Origin: Marinobacter sediminum
GTDB lineage: Bacteria; Pseudomonadota; Gammaproteobacteria; Pseudomonadales; Oleiphilaceae
Reading direction: 5' to 3'
NCBI RefSeq assembly: GCF_023657445.1
Contig: NZ_JAGTWY010000001.1
Span: forward strand, 3,534,001-3,598,000
Length of the DNA: 64,000 bases
The notes beneath the pieces are model-generated. The model saw nothing but the letters and a program-made list of their open reading frames with translations, was not told the origin of the DNA and did no database searches. Within the stretch, counting starts at the first letter, position 1. The number at the start of each line of letters is the position of its first letter. Shown one piece after another: positions 42,095-51,752 of this stretch. The translations under genes were made by a program, and so were the position numbers.

Positions 42095-43543
42095 GTGACC
42101 GACGACCAAATCCCCCCTGAAGCCCCGGAAAAGGATCTCGCTTCGCGATTTCCAACCGCCTATACCATCCTGTTTATCCTGATTATTTTAGTTGCTGCTC
42201 TGACCTGGATTATTCCTGCAGGACAGTATGACCGGGCCATGAACGAAGATGTCGGGCGTGAAGTTGCCGTTCCGGGGACCTACCAAACCGTGGACCCGAA
42301 CCCGCAGGGGTTTGTTGACGTGATGCTGGCACCGACGGCGGGTTTCTATGATCCCGACAGCTATGTTGCCAATGCCATCGATGTGGCCCTGTTTGTGCTG
42401 TTTCTGGGGGGGTTTCTGGGTGTCATGAATGCCACCGGTGCCATTGATACGGGGATTCGCAGTGCCATGCGACATCTTGAGGGGCATGAAATCTGGATGA
42501 TACCCATACTGATGACCCTGTTCGCCATTGGTGGTACAACCTATGGCATGGCCGAGGAGACCCTGGCTTTCTACGCCATTCTCATCCCGGTGATGATGGC
42601 TGCCGGCTACGACGCCGTGACGGGTGTGGCCATTATCCTGGTTGGCGCCGGTATTGGTGTTCTGGGCTCGACCATAAACCCGTTTGCCACAGTCATCGCT
42701 GCCAACGCTGCGAACATTCCATTTACCGACGGCATCGTGCTCCGGTTCGTGCTTCTGGTCGGAGGACTGATTATCTGTGCGGCTTATGTGATGCGTTACG
42801 CCCACAGGGTCAAGCAGGATCCGTCGCGGTCGGTTGTCGCCAAACAGTGGGATGCGCATCGCAAGTTGTTCCTCAAAGGGCATGAGGAAGGATTCGAGGA
42901 TGCGACCCTCAATACCACCCAGATCATTGCGCTGGTCATCTTCGCTGCGACCTTCGGCATCATGATCTGGGGCGTCTCCTCCCAGGGCTGGTGGATGGCG
43001 CGCATGGGGTCGCTGTTCTTTGGTTCCGCCATTGTTATCGGCCTGGTTGCCCGTCTGGGCGAGAAAAAGCTCACGGGCAGTTTTGTTGATGGTGCCCGGG
43101 ATCTGTTGGGCGTTGCCCTGGTGGTGGGACTGGCCCGTGGCATCGTTGTCATCATGGACCAGGGCATGATCGCCGACACGATTCTTCACAGCGCGGAGAC
43201 GTCGCTGGGCGGACTGCCCGAGCTTGCGTTCATCAATCTGATGTTCTGGATTGAAGTCGGCATGAGCTTCTTCGTGCCATCGTCTTCCGGCCTGGCGGTG
43301 TTGTCGATGCCGATCCTTGCGCCACTGGGCGATTTTGCCAACGTTGGCCGTGATCTGGTGGTTACCGCCTACCAGTCTGCCAATGGTCTGGTAAACCTGA
43401 TCAATCCCACCTTTGCGGTTGTGGTTGGTGGGCTCGCCATCGGGCGGGTGTCCTACGATCGGTGGATCGCGTTTATCTGGCCTTTGCTGCTCATTCTGAC
43501 GGTGTTTATCAGCGTCGTAATCAGCGCCGGCACCATGCTGTGA
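42095..43543 (+). CDS. YfcC-family carrier, probable arginine/ornithine exchanger
   Basis: Inner-membrane protein of 482 aa with about 12 membrane segments, of the YfcC/DcuC-like (AbgT-related) family: TILFILIILVAALTWIIPAGQYDR (in parts), the GGTTYGMAEETLAFY block and GSTINPFATVIAANAA are characteristic. The N-terminal 15 residues are cytoplasmic. A GTG start is supported by aggag seven bases upstream. It is the first gene of the arginine deiminase operon, in the place usually taken by ArcD, an unrelated APC-family antiporter. Function as arginine/ornithine exchanger is inferred from position only. Confidence 0.85.
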   Translation: MTDDQIPPEAPEKDLASRFPTAYTILFILIILVAALTWIIPAGQYDRAMNEDVGREVAVPGTYQTVDPNPQGFVDVMLAPTAGFYDPDSYVANAIDVALFVLFLGGFLGVMNATGAIDTGIRSAMRHLEGHEIWMIPILMTLFAIGGTTYGMAEETLAFYAILIPVMMAAGYDAVTGVAIILVGAGIGVLGSTINPFATVIAANAANIPFTDGIVLRFVLLVGGLIICAAYVMRYAHRVKQDPSRSVVAKQWDAHRKLFLKGHEEGFEDATLNTTQIIALVIFAATFGIMIWGVSSQGWWMARMGSLFFGSAIVIGLVARLGEKKLTGSFVDGARDLLGVALVVGLARGIVVIMDQGMIADTILHSAETSLGGLPELAFINLMFWIEVGMSFFVPSSSGLAVLSMPILAPLGDFANVGRDLVVTAYQSANGLVNLINPTFAVVVGGLAIGRVSYDRWIAFIWPLLLILTVFISVVISAGTML

Positions 43544-43567
43544 ATCCTGGATAAAAGGAACTTAGCC

Positions 43568-44797
43568 ATGTCTGAACAAAGTCTTGGAGTGCACTCTGAA
43601 ACCGGAACCCTGCGTCAGGTTATTGTCTGCCGACCTGGCCTGGCCCACCGGCGCCTGACGCCATCCAATTGCGATGCCTTGCTGTTTGACGACGTGTTCT
43701 GGGTCAAGCAGGCCCAGAAAGACCACGACGTGTTTTCCGGCCTCATGCGCGCCAGGGGCGTTGAAGTGCTGGACGTCAACGAATTGCTGGCGGAGACGCT
43801 GGATATTGCGAAGGCGCGCAAATGGATACTGGATCATCGCATTACCTGGAACGAAATCGGTGTCGGGATGGTTTCGGATCTGCGTGCATGGATGGACGAA
43901 CTGCCGGGGACCAAGCTGGCAGAGTTTCTTATCGGCGGCCTTGAAGTGGCGGATCTGCCGTTTGATCCGGTGGGCCTGTTTGGCAACCATCTCGGTCATT
44001 ACGGCTTCGTGTTGCCGCCGCTGCCAAACTTCCTGTTTACCCGTGATAACAGCGCCTGGATCTATGGTGGCGTCACCCTGAACCCCATGTACTGGCCGGC
44101 GCGGAAGCCTGAAACCCTTTTGATGGCCGGCATCTACAAGTTCCACCCCAAATTCTCGGGCAAGGTCAACGTGCACTGGGGGGACCCGCTGCAGGATCAT
44201 GGACTGGCCTCCCTTGAGGGGGGCGATGTTATGCCAGTGGGCAATGGAGCGGTACTGGTGGGTATGGGCGAGCGTTCCTCTCCCCAGGCCATCGGTCAGC
44301 TGGCGAAATCGTTGTTTGATAGCGGCACGGCCGAGCGGGTGGTGGCGTGCCAGATTCCCAAATCCCGATCGGCAATGCACCTGGATACGGTGTTCACCTT
44401 CTGTGGCGGCAATGTGGTCACCACCTTCAAGGAAGTGGCGGACGAAATGGTCTGCTATGACCTGCGCCCGGGGGAAGGCAAGAAACACCTCGCCTTCCGT
44501 CAGGATCCCCGGCCGCTGTTTGAGGTGGTGGCGGATGTGCTGGGCTATCAGAAACTGGAGGTTATCCCCACGGGCGGTGATAACCCCGCCGAGCGTGAGC
44601 GCGAGCAATGGAACGACGGCAACAACGTGCTGGCGCTGAGCCCCGGGGTCGTTATTGGCTACGACCGTAATGACGATACCAACGCCGCTTTGGAGGCGGC
44701 AGGCATTGAGGTGTTGGCAATACCGGGAGCGGAACTCGGGCGTGGTCGCGGTGGTGGTCGATGCATGAGCTGTCCCACGATGCGCGACTCTGTTTAA
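43568..44797 (+). CDS. arcA: Arginine deiminase
   Basis: Converts arginine to citrulline and ammonia, the first step of the arginine deiminase pathway. The 409-residue enzyme has [19 protein letters not shown] at the start, [21 protein letters not shown] (in parts), [30 protein letters not shown] with the catalytic His, and the active-site Cys in [15 protein letters not shown] at the C-terminus. An aagga site precedes the ATG. It lies 24 bp after the carrier gene and 18 bp before arcB. Confidence 0.97.
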   Translation: MSEQSLGVHSETGTLRQVIVCRPGLAHRRLTPSNCDALLFDDVFWVKQAQKDHDVFSGLMRARGVEVLDVNELLAETLDIAKARKWILDHRITWNEIGVGMVSDLRAWMDELPGTKLAEFLIGGLEVADLPFDPVGLFGNHLGHYGFVLPPLPNFLFTRDNSAWIYGGVTLNPMYWPARKPETLLMAGIYKFHPKFSGKVNVHWGDPLQDHGLASLEGGDVMPVGNGAVLVGMGERSSPQAIGQLAKSLFDSGTAERVVACQIPKSRSAMHLDTVFTFCGGNVVTTFKEVADEMVCYDLRPGEGKKHLAFRQDPRPLFEVVADVLGYQKLEVIPTGGDNPAEREREQWNDGNNVLALSPGVVIGYDRNDDTNAALEAAGIEVLAIPGAELGRGRGGGRCMSCPTMRDSV

Positions 44798-44815
44798 CCG
44801 GCAAGGACAACCGTT

Positions 44816-45817
44816 ATGGCTTTTAACCTGAAGAACCGTCATTTCCTGACGCTGCGTGATTACTCGACCCGTGAGATCAGCTTTTTGCTCAAGCTGGCGG
44901 CGGACCTGAAAACCGCAAAGTATGCCGGCACCGAGGTGCCGCAACTTCAGGGCAAGGACATTGCCCTGATTTTCGAGAAGAACTCCACCCGGACCCGCGT
45001 GGGCTTTGAAGTCGCAGCCTACGATCAGGGTGCCCGGGTCACCTATCTGGGGCCCTCGGGTACTCACATCGGGCATAAGGAATCCGTTAAGGATACCGCA
45101 CGTGTGCTGGGCCGGGTCTATGATGCCATTGAATACCGGGGCTTCGGGCAGGCGATTGTTGAACAGTTGGCCCAGTATGCTGGCGTACCTGTTTACAACG
45201 GTCTAACGGATGAATTTCATCCAACCCAGATTCTGGCCGACTTTCTGACCATGCAGGAACACGTTGAAAAACCACTGCGTGACGTGGCGTTTGTGTTCAT
45301 TGGTGATGCCGCCAACAACATGGGAGACAGCCTGCTGATCGGTGGCGTCAAAATGGGTATGGATGTTCGCTTGTGTGCCCCCAAGGCCTGTTGGCCGCGG
45401 ACGGCTGTTCAGGAGGAAGCGAAGGCAATCGCGGCTGAAACCGGTGCCCGGATCACTATTACCGAGGACGTCAGTGCAGCGGTTCAGGGTGTCGATTTCG
45501 TCTACACCGATGTCTGGGTCTCCATGGGCGAGCCAAAGGAAAAGTGGGCCGAGCGCATCAAATTGCTCATGCCCTATCAGGTAAATTCGGCACTTATGGA
45601 AAAGACCGGAAACCCAAGGGCTCGCTTCATGCACTGCCTGCCTGCATTCCATAACACGGAAACGACGGTAGGTAAGGACATGCAGGCTGACTTTGGTATC
45701 GATGCCATGGAGGTGACCGACGAGGTGTTTGAGAGCGATGTGTCCATTGTTTTCGACCAGGCGGAGAATCGCATGCATACCATCAAGGCCGTACTCGTAG
45801 CGACGCTGGGAGGCTGA
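44816..45817 (+). CDS. arcB: Catabolic ornithine carbamoyltransferase
   Basis: Splits citrulline with phosphate into ornithine and carbamoyl phosphate in this operon. The 333-residue protein has the carbamoyl-phosphate motif [13 protein letters not shown], the ornithine-side [15 protein letters not shown] and the catalytic HCLPAFHN. The length fits the catabolic ArcB type. It is followed after 1 bp by arcC. The anabolic ArgF role cannot be excluded by sequence, but the operon decides. Confidence 0.96.
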   Translation: MAFNLKNRHFLTLRDYSTREISFLLKLAADLKTAKYAGTEVPQLQGKDIALIFEKNSTRTRVGFEVAAYDQGARVTYLGPSGTHIGHKESVKDTARVLGRVYDAIEYRGFGQAIVEQLAQYAGVPVYNGLTDEFHPTQILADFLTMQEHVEKPLRDVAFVFIGDAANNMGDSLLIGGVKMGMDVRLCAPKACWPRTAVQEEAKAIAAETGARITITEDVSAAVQGVDFVYTDVWVSMGEPKEKWAERIKLLMPYQVNSALMEKTGNPRARFMHCLPAFHNTETTVGKDMQADFGIDAMEVTDEVFESDVSIVFDQAENRMHTIKAVLVATLGG

Positions 45818-45818
45818 G

Positions 45819-46730
45819 ATGCTGGTAGTGGCTGCATTGGGCGGGAATGCCTTGTTGAAACGCGGTGAACCACTGACGGCCGGCGCGCAGCGCAGCAATG
45901 TAAAAGTTGCCGCAAAGTCGCTGGCCGAGATTGTGCGCGCTGGACATGATCTGGTCATCACCCATGGCAACGGTCCCCAGGTGGGGCTGCTGGCGCTGCA
46001 GGGGGCTGCCTATAAGCCTGACGAGGCCTACCCGCTGGATGTTCTGGGCGCTGAAACGGAAGGCATGATCGGCTATATGATCGAGCAGGAACTGGAGAAT
46101 GCGCTCGGGCATGACCGCCCGGTTGCCACCCTGCTGACCCAGATCGTGGTTGATGCGGCGGACCCGGCGTTTTCCCACCCCACCAAATTTGTCGGCCCGG
46201 TCTATGACCAGGCCGAAGCTGAATCCCGGGCGGCTGCAGCCGGCTGGCGCATTGCCCAGGACGGCGAAAAGTGGCGACGTGTGGTCCCGTCACCAAAACC
46301 GCTGGAAATCCCGGACTTGCGAGTTATTCAGTTGCTCCTGGCACAGGGTGTGATCGTCGTCTGCACCGGTGGCGGCGGGATTCCCGTGTTGCGTCGTGAA
46401 GATGGCAGCATGATTGGTGTTGAGGCCGTGATCGACAAGGATGCTGCCAGTGCGCTACTGGCCGGCCAGCTGGGGGCCGATGCATTGCTGCTGCTCACGG
46501 ATGTCGAGTCCATCTATCAGGACTTCGGCACGGCCAACGCGAAGCCTCTGAGTACCCTCACGGTGTCCGAGGGTCGTCGGCTGGACATGCCAGCGGGTTC
46601 GATGGGGCCGAAGCTGGCGGCTGCCTGTGATTTTGCCGAAAAAGGAGGCGTCGGCGGTATTGGACGGCTGTCCGACGCGCTTGCCATTCTTGAAGGAAAC
46701 GCAGGCACGCGAGTGTTGTCTGGCTCCTGA
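45819..46730 (+). CDS. arcC: Carbamate kinase
   Basis: Transfers the phosphate of carbamoyl phosphate to ADP, giving ATP. The 303-residue amino-acid-kinase fold protein has ALGGNALLKRG at the N-terminus, VITHGNGPQVGLLALQ, VVCTGGGGIPVL, DKDAASALLAGQLGADALLLLTDV (in parts) and GSMGPKLAAACDF. A gggagg site inside the end of arcB serves its start, so translation is likely coupled. It is the last gene of the operon. Confidence 0.97.
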   Translation: MLVVAALGGNALLKRGEPLTAGAQRSNVKVAAKSLAEIVRAGHDLVITHGNGPQVGLLALQGAAYKPDEAYPLDVLGAETEGMIGYMIEQELENALGHDRPVATLLTQIVVDAADPAFSHPTKFVGPVYDQAEAESRAAAAGWRIAQDGEKWRRVVPSPKPLEIPDLRVIQLLLAQGVIVVCTGGGGIPVLRREDGSMIGVEAVIDKDAASALLAGQLGADALLLLTDVESIYQDFGTANAKPLSTLTVSEGRRLDMPAGSMGPKLAAACDFAEKGGVGGIGRLSDALAILEGNAGTRVLSGS

Positions 46731-46780
46731 CGCGGAATTCCTGATAACCTTTGATTATTAGCAAATAACCAGATGGCTCA

Positions 46781-47866
46781 ATGATGGCAACTATTCTTCG
46801 TTTGCGATCGGTTCTCCCGGTTGTGCTCTGTTTTATATCGTCGATTTCCCTGGCCCAGTCTCCGTCACGGGAAGTGCCAGCTTCCGTGCCCGTGCAACGG
46901 GCTGCGCTCTCGGAAACTGTGCAGCTTGACGGTGTCATTGAAGCGGTTCAGCAGAGCACGGTATCCGCTCAGACCAGCGGGACGGTTCAGAAACTCCCGT
47001 TTGACGTGGACGACTCTGTGGTCGCCGGCGATCTGATTGTGCAACTTGAAGACAGCGAACAGCGGGCGCGGGTTAATCAGGCGCAAGCCGGGCTGGAAGA
47101 AGCGCAGGCCGCACTGACTGATGCGCAACAGCGATATGCCCGAATTGAGGCGGTTCACGAGCGAGGCCTGGTGTCGCGGCAGGAGTTTGATCAGGCGCGA
47201 AATAATCTGGCCGGGGCGAAAGCGCGGGTGGAGAGAGCAGGCGCATCCCTTGCCGAAGCACAGGAACAACTGGGATACACCCGGATTATCGCTCCCTACG
47301 GGGGCATACTGACCGAACGTCATGTGGAGTTGGGTGAGGCGGTTAATCCGGGTCAGCCTTTGCTTAGCGGCTTGTCCCTGGAGCAGCTGCGGGTAGTGGT
47401 GGATTTACCCCAGAAATACGCAGATCTGGCCCGCACCGAACGCCAGGCCGGGGTCACCCTGGCCGATGGCCGGGTGCTGGAAACCGGCTCGATGACCTTC
47501 TACCCCTACGCCGACCCTGAGACCCACACCTTCCGCCTGCGTATGCGGCTCAATGAACCCAACGGTTCATTGTTTCCAGGCATGCTGGTCAAGGTGGGGG
47601 TTCCTGTCGCCAGCCGGCAAACCCTTTGGGTGCCCTTCAGCAGCCTGATTCACCGGAGTGAATTGCGGGCAGTATTTGTACTGGATGATCAGGACCGGCC
47701 CCGGTTACGTCAGGTGCGTACCGGGGTTCGCGACGATGGCCGGATCGAAATTCTTGCCGGCCTGAGTGAAGGGGAGCCGGTGGTTGTAGACCCCGCGTCG
47801 CTGATTGGCAGTGAACGCCTCAACCTTTCAGGCCCCGCTGGTTCTGACAGAGGGGATTCCGAGTGA
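46781..47866 (+). CDS. RND efflux periplasmic adaptor subunit (first system)
   Basis: Membrane fusion protein of 361 aa. It has a signal peptide (about 1-26, cleavage near SLAQS) and the usual order of lipoyl, alpha-hairpin, lipoyl, beta-barrel and membrane-proximal parts. Evidence is SAQTSGTVQKLPFDVDDSVVAGD, a coiled-coil region at about 95-150 (AGLEEAQAALTDAQQRYARI) and TRIIAPYGGILTERHVELGEAV, read in parts. It bridges the RND pump and an outer-membrane channel that is not encoded here. Its stop overlaps the GTG start of the pump gene by 4 bp. Confidence 0.92.
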   Translation: MMATILRLRSVLPVVLCFISSISLAQSPSREVPASVPVQRAALSETVQLDGVIEAVQQSTVSAQTSGTVQKLPFDVDDSVVAGDLIVQLEDSEQRARVNQAQAGLEEAQAALTDAQQRYARIEAVHERGLVSRQEFDQARNNLAGAKARVERAGASLAEAQEQLGYTRIIAPYGGILTERHVELGEAVNPGQPLLSGLSLEQLRVVVDLPQKYADLARTERQAGVTLADGRVLETGSMTFYPYADPETHTFRLRMRLNEPNGSLFPGMLVKVGVPVASRQTLWVPFSSLIHRSELRAVFVLDDQDRPRLRQVRTGVRDDGRIEILAGLSEGEPVVVDPASLIGSERLNLSGPAGSDRGDSE

Positions 47867-50800
47867 GTCACGAACTGCCTCGGGTCGGCCCGTCAGGCGC
47901 CATCGCCCGCGTTTTCCAGGATAACCGTCTGACACCGCTTTTGGCCGTGCTTTCGATTCTTCTGGGTGTGCTCGTTGTTATCATCACGCCGAAAGAGGAA
48001 GAGCCCCAGATTGATGTCACCATGGCGGATATCATGGTGGCGTTCCCCGGCGCCAGCACACGGGAAGTGGAGAGTGTGATTGCCACGCCTGCGGAGCAGG
48101 TAATGAGCGAGATCAAAGGCGTGGAGCATGTCTATTCCGTTTCCCGCCAGGGGCAGGCGGTAATCACCGTCCAGTTCGAGGTTGGTGTGCCGCGGCAGGA
48201 GGCCCTGGTAAGGCTTTACAATCAGGTTTACTCCAATCAGGACTGGTTACCGCCGCAACTGGGCGCTACGCAACCGGTCATCAAGCCCAAGGGTATTGAT
48301 GATGTGCCGGTTATGACCCTGACCCTGTTTGACCCATCCAGCGGCCATACCGGAGAGGAGCTTACCCGCCTCTCGCACATGCTGGAGGTGGCTCTGAAGC
48401 GGGTTCCGGGCACCCGTGATGTTTATACGGTTGGCGGCATTCCTGACCGGGTGGATATACACCTTGATCCTGCCCTGCTGTCGGGCTTCAACCTCACCAT
48501 CAACGACCTGGGCAACGCCCTGCAGGCGGCCAACGCCAGTACCCAGGAATCCCGGGTGACCCGGGACAACCTGTCCATTCCGGTTCAGGCCGGGACACTT
48601 CTGGAAACGGTGGAGGACGTCCGTCGTCTGGTTGTGGGCATGCACAATGGTGCGGCTGTCCATCTGGAGGACGTGGCTGAGGTCAGCCGCGGCGGAACCG
48701 TCGCGGACCAGAGCGTTATGACCGGTTTCGGCCCGGCTTTCTCTGCGGATAGTGCCGGTCCGGGAGATGTCTACCCGGCGGTCACCCTCGCCATCGCCAA
48801 GAAGCCCGGTGAGAATGCCGTCGATATTACCACTGCGATTCAGCAACGCCTGGCGAAACTGCGAAACCGGGCCCTGCCCATGGGTGTTGAGATTCTGGTC
48901 ACTCGTGATTACGGCGATACCGCGTCACGCAAGGCGCAGAAGCTGATCAGTGACCTGGTATCGGCGACCCTGTGTGTGGTGCTCCTGGTACTGGCAGCCA
49001 TGGGCTGGCGACAGGCCCTGATCGTTGGCGTTGCCGTGCTGATTACCCTTTTGCTGACACTGGTTTTTTCCTGGGCCTGGGGCTTCACTCTGAACCGGGT
49101 ATCGTTGTTCGCGCTGATCTTCTCCATCGGTATCCTGGTGGATGACGGCATTGTCATTACCGAGAACATCAATCGTCGTATCCAGAATTCCCGGCGTGCG
49201 GTGAAGGAAATTATTCCGGTAGCTGTGGACGAAGTGGGCACGCCTACCATCATGGCGAGCCTCACCATCATGGCTGCGCTGATTCCCATGGCGTTTGTCA
49301 GTGGTCTGATGGGGCCTTACATGAGTCCTATTCCCATCAATGCGTCGGCGGGGATGGTCTTGTCCCAGGTTGTTGCCTTTGTCGTGGCACCCTGGCTGGC
49401 GTTCCGGTTGCTGAAACACAAGAAGGGAGAGGCCGCGGCAGAAGCAGAAGAGGCCTCCAGTTCCGCCGATGGGGTCAGCCGGCTTTCCCTGAAGATCTTC
49501 CGGACATTACTCACGCCATTCCTGGGTGAACACCCCTGGCGCCGTCGTTTCCTCGGTCTCGGCGTCGTCGGCCTGGCCGTCGCGGCCGCTTCATTGCCCG
49601 TGTTCCTGGCGGTGATTCTCAAGATGCTGCCCTTCGACAACAAGTCGGAATTGCAGGTGGTGGTTGATATGCCAGAGCGGACACCGATGGAACAGACCCA
49701 GCGGGTGCTGATGGAGATGGGGCAGTATCTGGAGACCGTAAATGAGGTGACCAGTTGGCAGACCTATGCCGGCACCGCGTCACCGATCAATTTTAATGGC
49801 CTGGTACGGCAGTACTATCTGCGCGGCGCGCCCTACCACGGTGATATCCAGATCAACCTCTCCGGCGAAGAGACCCGGACCCGGCAGTCCCACACCATTG
49901 CCCAGTCGCTGAGGGAGCCGCTAACCGCAATCGGGGATCGCTACGATGCTGAGGTGAAAATTGTCGAAGTGCCACCCGGGCCTCCGGTGTTGTCGCCGGT
50001 GGTCGCGGAGATCTACGCCGCGGATGAAGAGCGTCGTTCCGGCATGGCCCGCAGTGTTGCCAGGGGCATGGCTGAGGTGGAAGGGTTGGTGGATATTGAC
50101 ACCACGCTGGAGGCGCCGACACGGCAATGGGAAGTTGTGGTGGATCGTGCCCGGGCGGCCCGCATGGGCGTCTCCCAGAGGCAGGTCGTGGGTGCACTGC
50201 AAACGGCGCTGGGAGGCAGCAGCGTCAGTTTTCTGCATGATGAGCATGCCAAGTATCCGGTGCCGATCCGGGTCATTCTGGATGAAGGCGATAAAGCACA
50301 GCCATCGGTGCTGATGTCTGTCCAGGTACGCAGCCGCAGTGGCAACCTGGTTCCCCTGGCCAGCATTGCCGATGTGCGAGAGGCCGACTGGATGGGGGCA
50401 ATCTATCACAAGGATCTGCTGCCGGTGACCTACGTAACGGCGGATATGGCCGGCGCCATCGATTCCCCCCTGTACGGCATGTTCCGGATGGTGGATAACC
50501 TGGAGCAACAGGAGGGCGGCCCGGAGCAGTTCTTTATCAGCCACCCGGAGTTGCCGGAGCAAGGAACCCTGAAATGGGACGGGGAATGGAAGATTACCTA
50601 TGAGACCTTCCGGGATATGGGGGCGGCTTACAGTGTCGGAATCTTCATGATTTTCGTGCTGTTGGTGGCCCAGTTCCGCTCGTACATTTTGCCACTGGTG
50701 ATCATGGCGCCGATTCCGCTGACGCTGATTGGTATCATGCCCGGCCACGCCCTGCTTGGTCGGGAATTTACCGCAACGAGCATGATCGGCATGATTGCCC

Positions 50801-51090
50801 TGGCCGGGATTATCGTACGTAACTCAATCCTGCTGGTGGTGTTTATCCGGCAATTGCTGGATGAGGGCGTTGAGCTGGATGAGGCGGTCGTGCTCGCCGG
50901 GGCGGTGCGAATCAAGCCGATTGCCCTGACGGCGATTTCGGCGATGGTGGGTGCTTACTTCATTCTGAACGACCCCATCTTCAATGGCCTGGCTATTTCC
51001 CTGATCTTCGGGCTTGCCATGTCCACACTGCTGACGATTCTGGTTGTACCGCTGCTTTACTACACCCTGGCTCGATGTCGGTGGATCTGA
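47863..51090 (+). CDS. RND efflux pump inner-membrane transporter (first system)
   Basis: Proton-driven exporter of 1075 aa with the 12-segment RND architecture and two large periplasmic loops. The proton-relay pair is in the fourth segment (IGILVDDGIVITENINR). The start (PKEEEPQIDVTMADIMVAFPG) is that of an AcrB-like group with the EEEPQ signature. A segment near residues 520-545 between the halves is Ala/Glu-rich and cytoplasmic. Starts with GTG overlapping the adaptor gene. The substrate is unknown; no outer-membrane channel gene follows. Confidence 0.93.
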   Translation: MSHELPRVGPSGAIARVFQDNRLTPLLAVLSILLGVLVVIITPKEEEPQIDVTMADIMVAFPGASTREVESVIATPAEQVMSEIKGVEHVYSVSRQGQAVITVQFEVGVPRQEALVRLYNQVYSNQDWLPPQLGATQPVIKPKGIDDVPVMTLTLFDPSSGHTGEELTRLSHMLEVALKRVPGTRDVYTVGGIPDRVDIHLDPALLSGFNLTINDLGNALQAANASTQESRVTRDNLSIPVQAGTLLETVEDVRRLVVGMHNGAAVHLEDVAEVSRGGTVADQSVMTGFGPAFSADSAGPGDVYPAVTLAIAKKPGENAVDITTAIQQRLAKLRNRALPMGVEILVTRDYGDTASRKAQKLISDLVSATLCVVLLVLAAMGWRQALIVGVAVLITLLLTLVFSWAWGFTLNRVSLFALIFSIGILVDDGIVITENINRRIQNSRRAVKEIIPVAVDEVGTPTIMASLTIMAALIPMAFVSGLMGPYMSPIPINASAGMVLSQVVAFVVAPWLAFRLLKHKKGEAAAEAEEASSSADGVSRLSLKIFRTLLTPFLGEHPWRRRFLGLGVVGLAVAAASLPVFLAVILKMLPFDNKSELQVVVDMPERTPMEQTQRVLMEMGQYLETVNEVTSWQTYAGTASPINFNGLVRQYYLRGAPYHGDIQINLSGEETRTRQSHTIAQSLREPLTAIGDRYDAEVKIVEVPPGPPVLSPVVAEIYAADEERRSGMARSVARGMAEVEGLVDIDTTLEAPTRQWEVVVDRARAARMGVSQRQVVGALQTALGGSSVSFLHDEHAKYPVPIRVILDEGDKAQPSVLMSVQVRSRSGNLVPLASIADVREADWMGAIYHKDLLPVTYVTADMAGAIDSPLYGMFRMVDNLEQQEGGPEQFFISHPELPEQGTLKWDGEWKITYETFRDMGAAYSVGIFMIFVLLVAQFRSYILPLVIMAPIPLTLIGIMPGHALLGREFTATSMIGMIALAGIIVRNSILLVVFIRQLLDEGVELDEAVVLAGAVRIKPIALTAISAMVGAYFILNDPIFNGLAISLIFGLAMSTLLTILVVPLLYYTLARCRWI

Positions 51091-51147
51091 GCCCGGCTTA
51101 TCAGGTTGCGCTGCTGAGCGCCAGGGCTGATTTTTGACTAGAGTTTA

Positions 51148-51597
51148 TTACCGGGTTGGCCAGTAACGCTGCATTTCCACAAACAGGAAGGACGCGCTCC
51201 AGGTAATCAGTACAAGCCCCGTGAGGCCCTCGATACCGGTCAGGAAGCGGAGGTTTCCGAAAGCTTCAATGTCGCCGTAACCCAGGGTGGTAAAGGTGCT
51301 GAATGAAAAATAGACGCAGTCCAGAAGACTGCCGTTGAAGTTGCCGGCCAGCGCCCCCCAGCCGTCACCATGGTGCATGAAGTAGTAGGCGCAGGCGAAG
51401 ATCCAGACCTGGGCTGTGTGAGCCAGGAGCACGCCGAACACGGCCAGGATCAGGCGGAAGCGGTGACTCTGGCGCATTTTGGCGGTGGCGGTGCTGAGGC
51501 GAAGCAGAACTTCATGATGGATCAGTACCACCACCGCCACAATCAGCAAATTAAGAATCACCGCATTGAGCAGACCGACATGCTCTTCAACAGACAA
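51148..51597 (-). CDS. Two-segment potassium channel-like protein
   Basis: Small ion channel with two or three hydrophobic segments. The pore loop has the potassium selectivity filter in STFTTLGYGDIEAF (TLGYGD), followed by the inner helix ending FLFVEMQRYWPTR. No RCK or cNMP domain is attached. I set the start at a TTG at 51597 (149 aa) with a ggag site upstream. The longer frame to ATG 51729 adds 44 polar residues that look unlike a coding N-terminus and overlaps the promoter region of the next gene on the other strand. It lies between the two RND systems. Confidence 0.75.
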   Translation of the reverse strand: MSVEEHVGLLNAVILNLLIVAVVVLIHHEVLLRLSTATAKMRQSHRFRLILAVFGVLLAHTAQVWIFACAYYFMHHGDGWGALAGNFNGSLLDCVYFSFSTFTTLGYGDIEAFGNLRFLTGIEGLTGLVLITWSASFLFVEMQRYWPTR

Positions 51598-51752
51598 GTG
51601 TGCTTTACTCCGATAAAACTGACCTGGCTCGAAAGCCTGCGTGAAATTGACGCACCGGGTGCGGTTTCGAATCCGAAATTGCACCTTGATTGTATAGTAG
51701 TTTTGTTCCGTTAACCTGTTGGGTTCCATTTACCTTAGCTGGCCATGAAGTA

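Noticed and set aside
42188..43189. Open frame of about 330 codons on the minus strand inside the YfcC-family gene
   Set aside because: Antisense to membrane helices, giving a polar His/Asn/Gln-rich product with no family features.
43562..45076. Long open frame of about 500 codons on the minus strand opposite arcA
   Set aside because: It is antisense to arcA, whose catalytic motifs are intact. The product is rich in His, Arg and Gln with no family features, typical of a shadow frame in GC-rich DNA.
51598..51729. N-terminal extension of the potassium channel to ATG 51729
   Set aside because: The added residues are polar with no domain, and the region should hold the promoter of the divergent adaptor gene. 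The TTG at 51597 with ggag upstream is a better start, though this is not certain.
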